This document shows positions 48,572 through 56,632 of a stretch of DNA of 64,000 nt, one piece after another. Origin of the DNA: an uncultured bacterium (GTDB lineage: Bacteria > Elusimicrobiota > Elusimicrobia > Elusimicrobiales > Elusimicrobiaceae). The stretch lies in contig CASFFZ010000007.1 in NCBI GenBank assembly GCA_949294095.1, positions 44,387-108,386 on the forward strand, in the 5' to 3' direction. A program made the position numbers and the translations under genes. How positions within the stretch are numbered: position 1 is the stretch's first letter; each line of letters begins with the position of its first letter. The notes beneath the pieces are model-generated. The model was not told the origin of the DNA. It saw only the letters and a list, made by a program, of their open reading frames with translations, and did not search any database.

Positions 48572-48976
48572 ATGAGCACGCACAAAAACAGAACGGTAAT
48601 GGCAGAAATCAACATGGTGCCTTTTATTGACATCACGCTGATTTTGCTCATCATTTTTATGGTCATGAGTCCGATGCTGGTGCAAATGCAGATGACGGTG
48701 GATTTGCCCAAATCCCAAGCCATCAACACCCAAGCGGAGGACGACGTCATCCGCATTGAAGTGCAAAAAGACGGCACGATCAGCGTGATGAATAAAAAGC
48801 TGACGCTCAAAAATCTGGAACGCGAATTGATTTTGCGCATGGGAAAAGCCAGCAAAAAGACCATTCTTGTACAGGCCGATAAAGACGTGCCGATACAACA
48901 GGTGGTGGACGTGTTTGACATTGCCAAAAAACTCGGCGCCGCCAAGCTGGGAATTGGAGTGCTTTCTAAAAACTAA
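48572..48976 (+). CDS. ExbD/TolR-family protein
   Basis: 134 residues. One membrane helix (about 15-38) contains the proton-carrying Asp in NMVPFIDITLILLIIFMV, followed by a periplasmic domain (VQADKDVPIQQVVDVFDIAKKLG near 105-125) as in ExbD/TolR. It completes the motor with the ExbB/TolQ protein 3 bp upstream; the next gene starts on the last base of its stop codon (TAATG). Confidence 0.92.
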   Translation: MSTHKNRTVMAEINMVPFIDITLILLIIFMVMSPMLVQMQMTVDLPKSQAINTQAEDDVIRIEVQKDGTISVMNKKLTLKNLERELILRMGKASKKTILVQADKDVPIQQVVDVFDIAKKLGAAKLGIGVLSKN

Positions 48977-49689
48977 TGAACCGATATCTGGCCCTATCCG
49001 GCGGCCTGCATATTTTGGCCGCACTGTTTTTGCTCCTTTTGTTGGCGCCCAGCGCCAAGAAGGCCGCGGCCACGTATACCATTGATTTTATCGGAACGGG
49101 CAAGGTGGTAGCCACCACCGGGCAGGAAGCGGCCTCGCCCGTAAAAGCGCCCAAAGCCGCCGTACAGGCGCCGGCGCCCGCCAAAGAAGCCGTGGCCAAG
49201 CCCGCCCCCAAAACAAACAGAAAGGCCTACGCGTCCAAATCGGAAATTACAACTAAAAAACAAACCAAAAAGGCCCAGCCTAAAGCCGCCCCGCTGGCGG
49301 CCCCCAGCGTGCTGGACGACGCCGCCGATGCCAAAGCACAGGCGGGAGGGGGAACGGCCTCTAAAGAAGGCGAATTTGCCGGCGGCAACATTCAAACCGA
49401 TTTTGCAAATTTCCCCTATCCGTGGTACATTACCCAAGTGCGCAACTCGCTGTGGATTGAATGGGAAAAACGGCGCCCCGCCGGAACGGAACTTTCGGCC
49501 TTGGTTTCCTTTGCCATCGCCCGCGACGGCAAAATAAAAGATTTGCAGGTAGCGCGCAAATCCGGGGATGATACCTTTGACTTCGCCGCCACGTCCGCCG
49601 TCATCAACGCCGGCCCTTTTGCGCCGCTGCCGATGTATTACGAAAAAGACGAACTCACCGTCAGCGTAGAGTTCCGTCAGGAGATATAA
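48976..49689 (+). CDS. TonB/TolA-like energy transducer
   Basis: 237 residues. An N-terminal membrane helix (about 6-25) is followed by a long Lys/Ala/Pro linker (about 55-115), then a C-terminal TonB-like domain: FPYPWYITQVRNSLWIEWEKRRPAGTELSALVSFAIARDGKIKDLQVARKSGDDTFDFAATSAVINAGPFAPLP. The order YITQVRNSLWIEW ... GTELSALVSFAIARDG is found in TolA- and TonB-type C-termini. It would span the periplasm and transmit motor force to the outer membrane. Operon position supports this. Confidence 0.88.
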   Translation: MNRYLALSGGLHILAALFLLLLLAPSAKKAAATYTIDFIGTGKVVATTGQEAASPVKAPKAAVQAPAPAKEAVAKPAPKTNRKAYASKSEITTKKQTKKAQPKAAPLAAPSVLDDAADAKAQAGGGTASKEGEFAGGNIQTDFANFPYPWYITQVRNSLWIEWEKRRPAGTELSALVSFAIARDGKIKDLQVARKSGDDTFDFAATSAVINAGPFAPLPMYYEKDELTVSVEFRQEI

Positions 49690-49690
49690 T

Positions 49691-50179
49691 ATGAACGGAT
49701 GGCAGCGCTTTGCGCTTTTGATTTTATGTTGTTTTACCGTCATGGTGCTCTACCCGGATTTTGGCACTTCCGGCTGGACGTTTATCGGCGTGGTGTTTGC
49801 CATGTGGACGGGCGTGATTGTGGTACTGTCGGTAATTTCCAATTTGTTCGGGCTTTATAATCTGGAAACGTTTAATAAGCTCATTACGTTTGTTTTGTTG
49901 TGCGCGATTATGTATTCGCTGTTGTGGTATTTCCCGCAGGAAGACAAAGTAACACCCATCAACAAAATCAAATACGGCGAAATTCCCACCAAGGCCGATA
50001 TTGAAAGAGGCTTAAAACGCTTTACCTTTAACTTTGATTTTGTACGGCGCAATGCCCGCCGGAAAGAAAATTTTATCAATCAGGATTTGGACGGGGACAA
50101 GGTAAAAGATCAGATTAAGAAAAAAGTCTCCGAAACGACCGACGATTTAATAGAATCCATTGACATTCAAGTGGAGTAA
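49691..50179 (+). CDS. Membrane protein of unknown function, 162 residues
   Basis: Three hydrophobic segments (about 6-22, 28-48, 60-80) are followed by a charged, soluble 80-residue tail (NFDFVRRNARRKENFINQDLDGDKVKDQIKKK). Not recognised. It begins 1 bp after the TonB-like gene and ends 7 bp before the epimerase gene. The tail might be periplasmic or cytoplasmic depending on topology. Its operon neighbours are motor and lipid genes, which gives no clear function. Confidence 0.7.
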   Translation: MNGWQRFALLILCCFTVMVLYPDFGTSGWTFIGVVFAMWTGVIVVLSVISNLFGLYNLETFNKLITFVLLCAIMYSLLWYFPQEDKVTPINKIKYGEIPTKADIERGLKRFTFNFDFVRRNARRKENFINQDLDGDKVKDQIKKKVSETTDDLIESIDIQVE

Positions 50180-50186
50180 CGCAACT

Positions 50187-51143
50187 ATGAAAAACACCCT
50201 TTTAATTACCGGCGGCAACGGATTTATCGGCCGCGCGCTGACGGATAAACTCTTGCAGGAAGGCTTCAACGTGCGCATTGTTACCCGCCGCACCCCCAAG
50301 GAGCAGCCTGCCAATCCCTCGGTTACGCTCATCCAAGCCGATTATAATGACGTAGAATCCCTCAAACGCGCCCTGAAAGGCTGCGTGGGGGTGTTCCACC
50401 TGGCGGCCGCCATTTTCGGGTTTAAACGCGAAGATTTTGAAAAAGCCAACGTTACCGCCACCCGCAACGTGGTGCAGGCCGTAAACGAAATGCCGGAAAT
50501 CAAGACTTTTGTGCACGTCTCCAGCTTGGCGGCCAGCGGCTACGCGCCGGACAAAGATCACCCCCGTACCGAAGAAATGACGCCGCAGCCCGTGTCCGAC
50601 TATGGCATTACCAAATGGGGGGGAGAGCAGGCCGTGCATACCCTGCGCCCCGGCGTAAAATGGACGATTATCCGCCCGCCCATCGTATACGGGAAAAACG
50701 ATTCGGGCGTCTCGAAAATCGCGCTCTGGGTACGCCGCGGCGTGATGGTAAACACTTCCGGCAACGGATACTTCAGCTTTGTGCATGTGGATGATCTGGT
50801 GCAGGCGCTGTGGCTGGCGTTTGCCCGCCCGGATACCGACAAACAAACTTTCTTTGTAACGGAAGACGCCGTGTATTCCTGGGATTATTTCATTACCGAA
50901 ATGGCCCGCGCCATGAACTGCCACAAGCCCTTTATGCCGCACGCGCCCAAATGGCTGCTGCGCACTGCGGCGTGGATATACGAATTGGCCGCCCACATCA
51001 GCGGGGCCCAGCCGGCTTTAAATTACGACAAAGTAACCGAAGCAACCGTGCCGGGGCATTGGATTTGCTCGGGCAAAAAATGGCAGCAGTTAACCGGCCA
51101 AAAGTTTACCCCGCTGGCGGAAGGGTTAAAGAAAAGTTTTTAA
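50187..51143 (+). CDS. NAD-dependent epimerase/dehydratase (extended SDR)
   Basis: 318 residues. The Rossmann start ITGGNGFIGRAL (about 7-18) and the catalytic S, and Y-x3-K as YGITKWGGEQ near 138-147 belong to the extended short-chain dehydrogenase family. Other blocks are HVSSLAASGYAP and RPPIVYGKNDSG. It resembles 3-beta-HSD/nucleoside-sugar epimerases; substrate not determined. I use the ATG at 50187 with a GGAG upstream; the 9 residues encoded before it overlap the previous gene. Last gene of the ftsK unit. No clear terminator was found before the tRNA. Confidence 0.85.
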   Translation: MKNTLLITGGNGFIGRALTDKLLQEGFNVRIVTRRTPKEQPANPSVTLIQADYNDVESLKRALKGCVGVFHLAAAIFGFKREDFEKANVTATRNVVQAVNEMPEIKTFVHVSSLAASGYAPDKDHPRTEEMTPQPVSDYGITKWGGEQAVHTLRPGVKWTIIRPPIVYGKNDSGVSKIALWVRRGVMVNTSGNGYFSFVHVDDLVQALWLAFARPDTDKQTFFVTEDAVYSWDYFITEMARAMNCHKPFMPHAPKWLLRTAAWIYELAAHISGAQPALNYDKVTEATVPGHWICSGKKWQQLTGQKFTPLAEGLKKSF

Positions 51144-51180
51144 CACGCCCGCGGATAAACCAGACAAGCGGTTTAAATTT

Positions 51181-51189
51181 TGTTATAAT
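51181..51189 (+). promoter_or_regulatory. Extended -10 box before tRNA-Ser
   Basis: TGTTATAAT, about 39 nt before the first base of the tRNA. The start would lie near 51196, giving a short 5' leader to be removed by RNase P. Confidence 0.6.
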
Positions 51190-51227
51190 ATATAAGCCGT
51201 CGGAAATACGGCAAGAAAAACCCTTTT

Positions 51228-51318
51228 GGAGAGGTGGCTGAGAGGCCGAAAGCGGCGGTTTGCTAAACCGTTATACGGGTTAATTCCCGTATCGAGGGTT
51301 CGAATCCCTCCCTCTCCG
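51228..51318 (+). tRNA. tRNA-Ser(GCU)
   Basis: 91 nt. The acceptor stem GGAGAGG (51228-51234) pairs with CCTCTCC (51311-51317), with discriminator G at 51318. The D-arm GTGGCTGAGAGGC, the anticodon loop TTGCTAA with GCT at 51262-51264, a long class II variable arm (ATACGGGTTAATTCCCGTAT) and the T-arm GGGTTCGAATCCC are all visible. It reads AGC/AGU codons. CCA is not encoded. It is the last core gene before the accessory region. Confidence 0.97.
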
Positions 51319-51342
51319 TATTGTAGTTTTAAGTTTCTTATA

Positions 51343-51381
51343 AAAATCCCCGTTAGGCTTTGTGCCCGACGGGGATTTTGC
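51343..51381 (+). terminator. Terminator after tRNA-Ser
   Basis: AAAATCCCCGT / ACGGGGATTTT stem with a 15-nt loop. Confidence 0.85.
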
Positions 51382-51445
51382 TGTTTCTGAACTTTCGTTG
51401 CTCTGTTTGGGGCTCTTTTTATTAAAAGTTACTCTTTTTTGTTTT

Positions 51446-53106
51446 CTATGCTCTCTTTAATTCCAACGAGGTTCCGTTCTGCAAATTTAATAGCTGTTCC
51501 TGCTCTTCCCAATTGCCGGATTTGATCATTAACAGCCTCTTTAGCGTAACGCCCTTCGGCAGGGTGCCTGCTAAAATATGCTTGGTAATACGAGGGGATA
51601 AAAAACTCAATTGCAAAATGCGCAATATATATCGCTCGGATAACTGTTCGCTCAACGCTATTTCTTTTATTGTTTTGCCTGTTAAAATATTCTTATGCCA
51701 TCGATAGGCTTTTTGCAAAACATGTATAAGAGCCTTATCTTGAACAGCTGGCCGCTGAACCGTTCCTATGATAATTTTAGCGCCATTATCTATGGTGGCT
51801 ATTTGGTAGGGAGCGGTGTAGCTTTCAACGGCTCGCTCTAATAGCGCATTATCTATCGTCAGTTCTTTGCCATCGCATAGGGCTTCTATGATGTTTCCTA
51901 TCTTTTCCGGGTAGATACTTATTTTTATTTCGCCCTTAAATATATCTACCCTCTTAATCAACACGTGTACACATTGGGGGGAAACGGAAAGGAGGGGCAG
52001 TTTTTCACACACCTCTTTTTGCCTTGGTATCGGTAATTGTTGCAAATAAGGATATACCTTCGTCCGGTCTTGCAAAAGCCCTTTTGCCCAGCCCATTACA
52101 AACCCTTCTATTTCCGGCAGAGATATTTTAGTTATAGCCCCTATTTTCTCTTTTTCCTTTCGAATAACGGCCTGGCTGATATAATAGCGGTATTTCTTGC
52201 CTTTTCGCCCGCCGCTCCAGCTGGGGCTCATATAGTTTCCTTTATCATCAAATAACTTTCCCGCAAGCAGGCTTTTGTTGGGGTTATATTCCCGCCTAAT
52301 ACGGTAATTTTCCGCCATAATGGCTTGCGCTTTATTAAAGAGTTCCTCACTAATTATCCCCAGATGTTCGCCTTTATACCAAGTTCCTTTATGCCCCACT
52401 TCCCCCAGGTAAGCCCTGTTATGCAGAATTTTGTTCAGGTTCCCAACACTTAACGCCCTTCCCCGTTGGCTGACTATACCTTTTTTATCAAGCCAGGCCT
52501 TTAAGAGCCCAATGCTCTTTAGTTCAATATATTTTTCAAAAATACGCTGTATTTTGAGGGCCTGTTCTTTATCAGGAACCAGTTTTTTCTCCTGCCGGAT
52601 GTATCCCATAGGGGTATTCCGCCCATCCATAGGCCTTTTTTCTTGCTGGCCGCGTACTTATCCCGTATGCGCTCCGCCGTTACTTCCCGCTCAAATTGCG
52701 CAAAAGACAGCAACATATTCAAGGTCAGCCGTCCCATACTGGTCGTGGTATTAAAATGCTGGGTAATAGACACAAAAGAAGCCTGGTGTTGATCCAGCAC
52801 TTCTACTATCTTGCTGAAATCCATTAAACTGCGGGTTAAACGGTCTATTTTGTACACCACTATAATGTCCACCAGCCCCGCCTTTACATCCGCCAAAAGG
52901 CGCTGCAGGGCCGGCCTGTTTAGCGTTCCGCCGGAATAACCGCCGTCATCATATGCCCTGCTTATTAAACGCCAATTCTCCTGCTTTTGGCTTGCAATAT
53001 AGGCTTCGCACGCTTCCCGCTGGGCCTGCAAACTGTTAAAATCCAGCTCCAGCCCTTCTTCGCTGGATTTACGGGTATAGATAGCACAGCGTATTTTATT
53101 TTGCAT
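51446..53106 (-). pseudogene. Large serine recombinase split by a single-base frameshift
   Basis: Two overlapping frames make one protein of about 553 residues. The N-terminal part (53106 down to 52519) is the resolvase domain: catalytic S14 in YTRKSSEEG, YSGGTLNRPALQRLL, YKIDRLTRS, and SMGRLTLNMLLSFAQFEREVTAERIRDK. The C-terminal part (52630 down to 51446) has the recombinase domain (PMGYIRQEKKLVPDKEQALKIQRIFEKY) and a coiled tail. The frames join only if the run GGGG at 52611-52614 (CCCC on the coding strand) had one more base, restoring GGIPPMGY. So either a real inactivating deletion or a homopolymer sequencing error. Such recombinases integrate mobile elements. The start overlaps the DUF2924 gene by 11 bp. 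Confidence 0.88.
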
Positions 53107-53479
53107 TGTTTACTCCAAAGAATACCTTTCCGTTCCAATGTTTGCCCGTGATTGCTTTTGCTACGCCCGAAAGGGTTTTATAGAGACGCCCCTGGTATAA
53201 ATAGCCTTCCTCGCGGGTTTCTACTTCATGCAAAATACCTTTGTACGAACGCACCAGTTTGCTGCTGCATGGCAAGGCAGGTTTCCCCGTGGGTTTGGTG
53301 GCAGTTTTTGCCAGCGCCCTCATCAGTTTTGGCACGGAAACCCGTTCTTTTTGGGCTTGTTGATAAAAATAGATAAATTTAATTAATAAATTTTTCCGCA
53401 CCTGCGGCCTGGTTTCTCCTATACAGGCCGTCCACTTTTCAGCCAGTTGCCTGCGGTTTAACCGTTTTAATGTTTCCAT
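53096..53479 (-). CDS. DUF2924-family protein, linked to the serine recombinase
   Basis: 127 residues. LVRSYKGILHEVETREEGYLYQGRLYKTLSGVAKAITGKHWNGKVFFGV is the DUF2924 core (R-x-Y-K-G...H-x-V...G-Y-x-G...Y-x-L-S-x-A-x-I-T-G-x-W-N-G...F-F-G). DUF2924 proteins regularly precede serine recombinases in phages and integrative elements. The basic N-terminus (LKRLNRRQLAEKW) could bind DNA. GAGGAGG precedes the ATG at 53479. It has the same orientation and overlaps the recombinase, so the pair is one mobile-element module. Confidence 0.87.
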   Translation of the reverse strand: METLKRLNRRQLAEKWTACIGETRPQVRKNLLIKFIYFYQQAQKERVSVPKLMRALAKTATKPTGKPALPCSSKLVRSYKGILHEVETREEGYLYQGRLYKTLSGVAKAITGKHWNGKVFFGVNNAK

Positions 53480-53574
53480 AAGCCCTCCTCGTATACATTG
53501 GCGCTTACTTAAGGGGAAAAGTCAAGTTTTTCCGACGGTATTTTTATTTTTACTTTTCATTTTGTATAGTAAAT

Positions 53575-53580
53575 ATATAC
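53575..53580 (+). promoter_or_regulatory. Possible -10 box of the restriction-modification locus
   Basis: TATAGT in an AT-rich stretch 24 nt before the hsdM start at 53605. No clear -35. There is no strong Shine-Dalgarno sequence before hsdM (only AGGA at 53591). Confidence 0.35.
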
Positions 53581-53604
53581 CTTTTAAATTAGGATTTTTT
53601 TATT

Positions 53605-55125
53605 ATGGATAACGCCACCAAACAAAAACTTTGGAAAACCGCCGACCAACTCCGCTCCAATATGGACCCGTCCGAATACAAATACGTTGTACTGGGGCTC
53701 ATTTTTTTGAAATATATTTCCGATTCTTTCTCCGCCCTGCAAACCCAAATGAAGCAGGACGAATACTATGTGCAAAACCCGCAGTATATAGAGGGGGACA
53801 TGCGGGACTATTGCACCCAGCACCATGTTTTTTGGGTTCCTCCGCAGGCCCGCTGGGAATTTCTGCGCGACAACGCCCCCCAGCCCAACATCGGCAAATT
53901 AATAGACGAAGCCATGCTGGCTATCGAGGACGAAAACCCCAAACTAAAAAACATTCTGAACAAAAACTACGCGCGCCTTTCCCTGCCGCCCGGCCGCCTG
54001 GCGGATTTGATTAACACCATTTCCACCATTGGTTTTGAAAGCGGCCACACCGCGCCCGACGCACTAGGCGAAGTGTACGAATACTTTTTGGGCAGGTTTG
54101 CCGATGCGGAAGGCAAGCGCGGCGGGCAGTTCTACACGGCGGCCTCGGTGGTAAAAACGATGGTCGCCATCATGGCCCCTACGGAAAACCACAAAGTGTA
54201 CGACCCCTGCTGCGGCTCGGGCGGGATGTTCGTGCAGAGCGAACGCTTTGTAAAACTCCACCAAGGCACGGGCAACCTGTCCATTTACGGGCAGGAAAGC
54301 AATCCCACCACCTGGCGCTTGGCGGCCATGAACTTGGCCATACGCGGCATAGAGTTCAACCTGGGGGCCGAACCGGCGGACACCTTTCACGATGACCAAC
54401 ACCCCAACCTGCGCGCGGATTATATTTTGGCAAACCCGCCGTTTAATGTGTCGGAATGGGGGGGCGAAAAGCTGGAAAAAGACCCCCGCTGGCAGTACGG
54501 CCTTCCGCCCGCCGGCAACGCCAACTACGCCTGGATACAGCACATGCTGTACCACCTGGCCCCCACGGGTGTAATGGGCACCGTGCTGGCAAACGGATCC
54601 ATGAGTTCCAACACCGGCGGCGAGGGGGAAATCCGCCAGCGCCTGCTGGAGGCGGACGTGGTGGAATGTATGGTGGCCTTGCCGGGGCAGTTATTTTTTA
54701 ACACGCAAATTCCCGTGTGCCTGTGGTTTTTGCGCAAACAGAAAAAGCGCAAAGGAGAAGTGCTGTTTATAGACGCGCGCGAACTGGGCTTTATGGCAGA
54801 CCGTACCCGCCGGGAATTTGCGGACGCGGACATCGCCCACATAGCGGACACTTACCACGCCTGGCGCGCGGACGAATTTGCCCCCAAAGATAAAGACTAC
54901 GCGGACATAAAGGGCTTTTGCAAATCCGCCACGCTGGAAGAAATAAAACAGAACGACTATCTCCTCACCCCCGGCCGCTATGTGGGCGTGGCCGAGCAGG
55001 AAGATGACGATGAATCCTTTTCCGCCAAAATGGCGCGCCTTACGGCGGAGCTGACCGCACAAATGGAAGAAAGCGCGAAACTGGACGCGAAAATAAAAGA
55101 GAATTTAGAAAAATTGGGGAGATAA
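53605..55125 (+). CDS. hsdM: Type I restriction-modification DNA methyltransferase subunit HsdM
   Basis: 506 residues. The N-terminal helical domain starts WKTADQLRSNMDPSEYKYVVLGLIFLKYISD. The N6-adenine methylase core has motif I as DPCCGSGGMF near 202 and motif IV as NPPF near 278, with KRGGQFYTAASVV before it. It methylates adenine in the target sequence read by HsdS and forms the core of the restriction complex. Its G+C is host-like, unlike the next gene. It is not followed directly by hsdS; an ATPase gene lies in between, 4 bp away. Confidence 0.96.
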   Translation: MDNATKQKLWKTADQLRSNMDPSEYKYVVLGLIFLKYISDSFSALQTQMKQDEYYVQNPQYIEGDMRDYCTQHHVFWVPPQARWEFLRDNAPQPNIGKLIDEAMLAIEDENPKLKNILNKNYARLSLPPGRLADLINTISTIGFESGHTAPDALGEVYEYFLGRFADAEGKRGGQFYTAASVVKTMVAIMAPTENHKVYDPCCGSGGMFVQSERFVKLHQGTGNLSIYGQESNPTTWRLAAMNLAIRGIEFNLGAEPADTFHDDQHPNLRADYILANPPFNVSEWGGEKLEKDPRWQYGLPPAGNANYAWIQHMLYHLAPTGVMGTVLANGSMSSNTGGEGEIRQRLLEADVVECMVALPGQLFFNTQIPVCLWFLRKQKKRKGEVLFIDARELGFMADRTRREFADADIAHIADTYHAWRADEFAPKDKDYADIKGFCKSATLEEIKQNDYLLTPGRYVGVAEQEDDDESFSAKMARLTAELTAQMEESAKLDAKIKENLEKLGR

Positions 55126-55129
55126 AAAG

Positions 55130-56632
55130 ATGGATAATATTCACTTAAAATCTTTGCAGATTATTTCTTTTCGACACCTCAAAAATGTAACAATTGCTTT
55201 TGGGAAAAAACTTACGGTTATATCAGGAGTCAATGGAATTGGAAAATCCTGTTTATTAGGACTTATTGGACACATGTTTAAATTAAAAGAAAAAGATTCT
55301 AACGGCAAAGAATACAGAAGCTTATTAAATAAAAAATTTTATACAGACTTTTCGGACATCTTTAAATTTTCACAATCAGAAAGGGGAAAATTATACTCTT
55401 ATAATTTAACTACCACATTAGGCATAAAGAAAGCATCTTCTCGTTATTTGGAAAAAGATAAAAGATTTCGTATCGATGTGGCTAAAGATAAAGGTGGAAA
55501 ATATGATTTTCCCGTTATCTATCTAAGCTTAAAACGTTTATTCCCTTTAGCTAATGAACGTACTATCAAAAGGGGCAAAAGTACTATTAATGGAGAAGAA
55601 GAAGGGCTTTATGCTAGCATAATTACTAAAATTTTAGCCTCTAATGAAATCTTGCAACCACAAGTTACCATTTCCCGTAATAAAAATTACATCGCACCGA
55701 CGACAACTCTATATGATGCTAATGGTTTATCCGCTGGCCAAGACAATTTAGGCCAGATTGTTTCTGCCCTTTTATCATTTAAACATTTAAAAGCTGAATT
55801 GATTAGTCAAGGGGAAGAATATTTTGGTGGAATATTATTAATTGATGAATTAGATGCTACCCTGTTTCCTGGTTCTCAACTGCGTTTACTTGATGTATTA
55901 TTAAAAATGGCGGGAGATTTGAACCTTCAAATTATTTTTACCACGCATTCACTAGAAATTTTAAAAAAGATTACCCTGGATGATCGTAAAAAATTCTGTC
56001 ACGATTGTAATGTAATTTTCTTACACAAAGTAGGTGCTACCGTCAAAGTAGAAAATCAAGAAAATTCTTTTGAGGCTTTTAAAGCAGAATTAGAGAATCT
56101 TCCTTGGATAAAGGCAGATAATATTAACAAAAAAGACGTGTATGTAGAAGATGCCGAGGCCGCACTATGGCTCAAATCTTTACTGCCTACAAAAATGCAC
56201 AAATGTATTGAAATTCAAAAGATATCGCTAGGACAAGATGAATATCAATACCTTCTTGCTAAAAAACCCAAATGGTTTAATAACTCAATTGTTGTCTTGG
56301 ATGGCGATGCTAAGATACAGAAAAAATATCCCAATCTTTTAAAATTACCAGGGAGTAATTCTCCGGAAGTAATGTTTCACAATTTTTTAGACAATCTACA
56401 TGAAGACGATCCTTTTTGGGGAAAAGAATTGGGGAGCTACAAGAAAGCTGTGTTTATCTCTACAAAATTAACTTCTGAAGAATTAAAAGATCGAAATAAA
56501 ACAAAGCATTGGTTCAATGAAAATCTTAAATATTGGGGCAAATCAGGTTCTCGATTATTTAAATATTGGAAAGAGAAAAATGAAAATTTAGCAAATAAAT
56601 TTATAGAAAATATACAAAACTGTTTAAAATGA
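55130..56632 (+). CDS. OLD-like ATPase with a C-terminal TOPRIM-like region
   Basis: 500 residues. An ABC-type ATPase of the AAA_21/OLD kind: Walker A GVNGIGKS at 33-40, a signature-like LSAGQDNLGQI near 203-213, Walker B LLIDELDATLFPG near 236-248 and H-loop FTTHS near 270. The C-terminal part has a TOPRIM-like acidic pattern, VYVEDAEAALW near 337 and VVLDGDA near 390, as in OLD-family nucleases that act in phage defence. It is very AT-rich and sits between hsdM and hsdS, overlapping hsdS by 4 bp (ATGA), so it is co-translated with the restriction locus. Similar R-linked genes between hsd genes are known in Campylobacter. Nuclease activity is inferred, not shown. Confidence 0.75.
   Translation: MDNIHLKSLQIISFRHLKNVTIAFGKKLTVISGVNGIGKSCLLGLIGHMFKLKEKDSNGKEYRSLLNKKFYTDFSDIFKFSQSERGKLYSYNLTTTLGIKKASSRYLEKDKRFRIDVAKDKGGKYDFPVIYLSLKRLFPLANERTIKRGKSTINGEEEGLYASIITKILASNEILQPQVTISRNKNYIAPTTTLYDANGLSAGQDNLGQIVSALLSFKHLKAELISQGEEYFGGILLIDELDATLFPGSQLRLLDVLLKMAGDLNLQIIFTTHSLEILKKITLDDRKKFCHDCNVIFLHKVGATVKVENQENSFEAFKAELENLPWIKADNINKKDVYVEDAEAALWLKSLLPTKMHKCIEIQKISLGQDEYQYLLAKKPKWFNNSIVVLDGDAKIQKKYPNLLKLPGSNSPEVMFHNFLDNLHEDDPFWGKELGSYKKAVFISTKLTSEELKDRNKTKHWFNENLKYWGKSGSRLFKYWKEKNENLANKFIENIQNCLK

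Noticed and set aside
52600..52630. Programmed -1 frameshifting in the recombinase
   Set aside because: The site reads ATA-CCC-CTA in the zero frame and lacks a classical X-XXY-YYZ heptamer; a single-base loss in the G/C run explains the break more simply.
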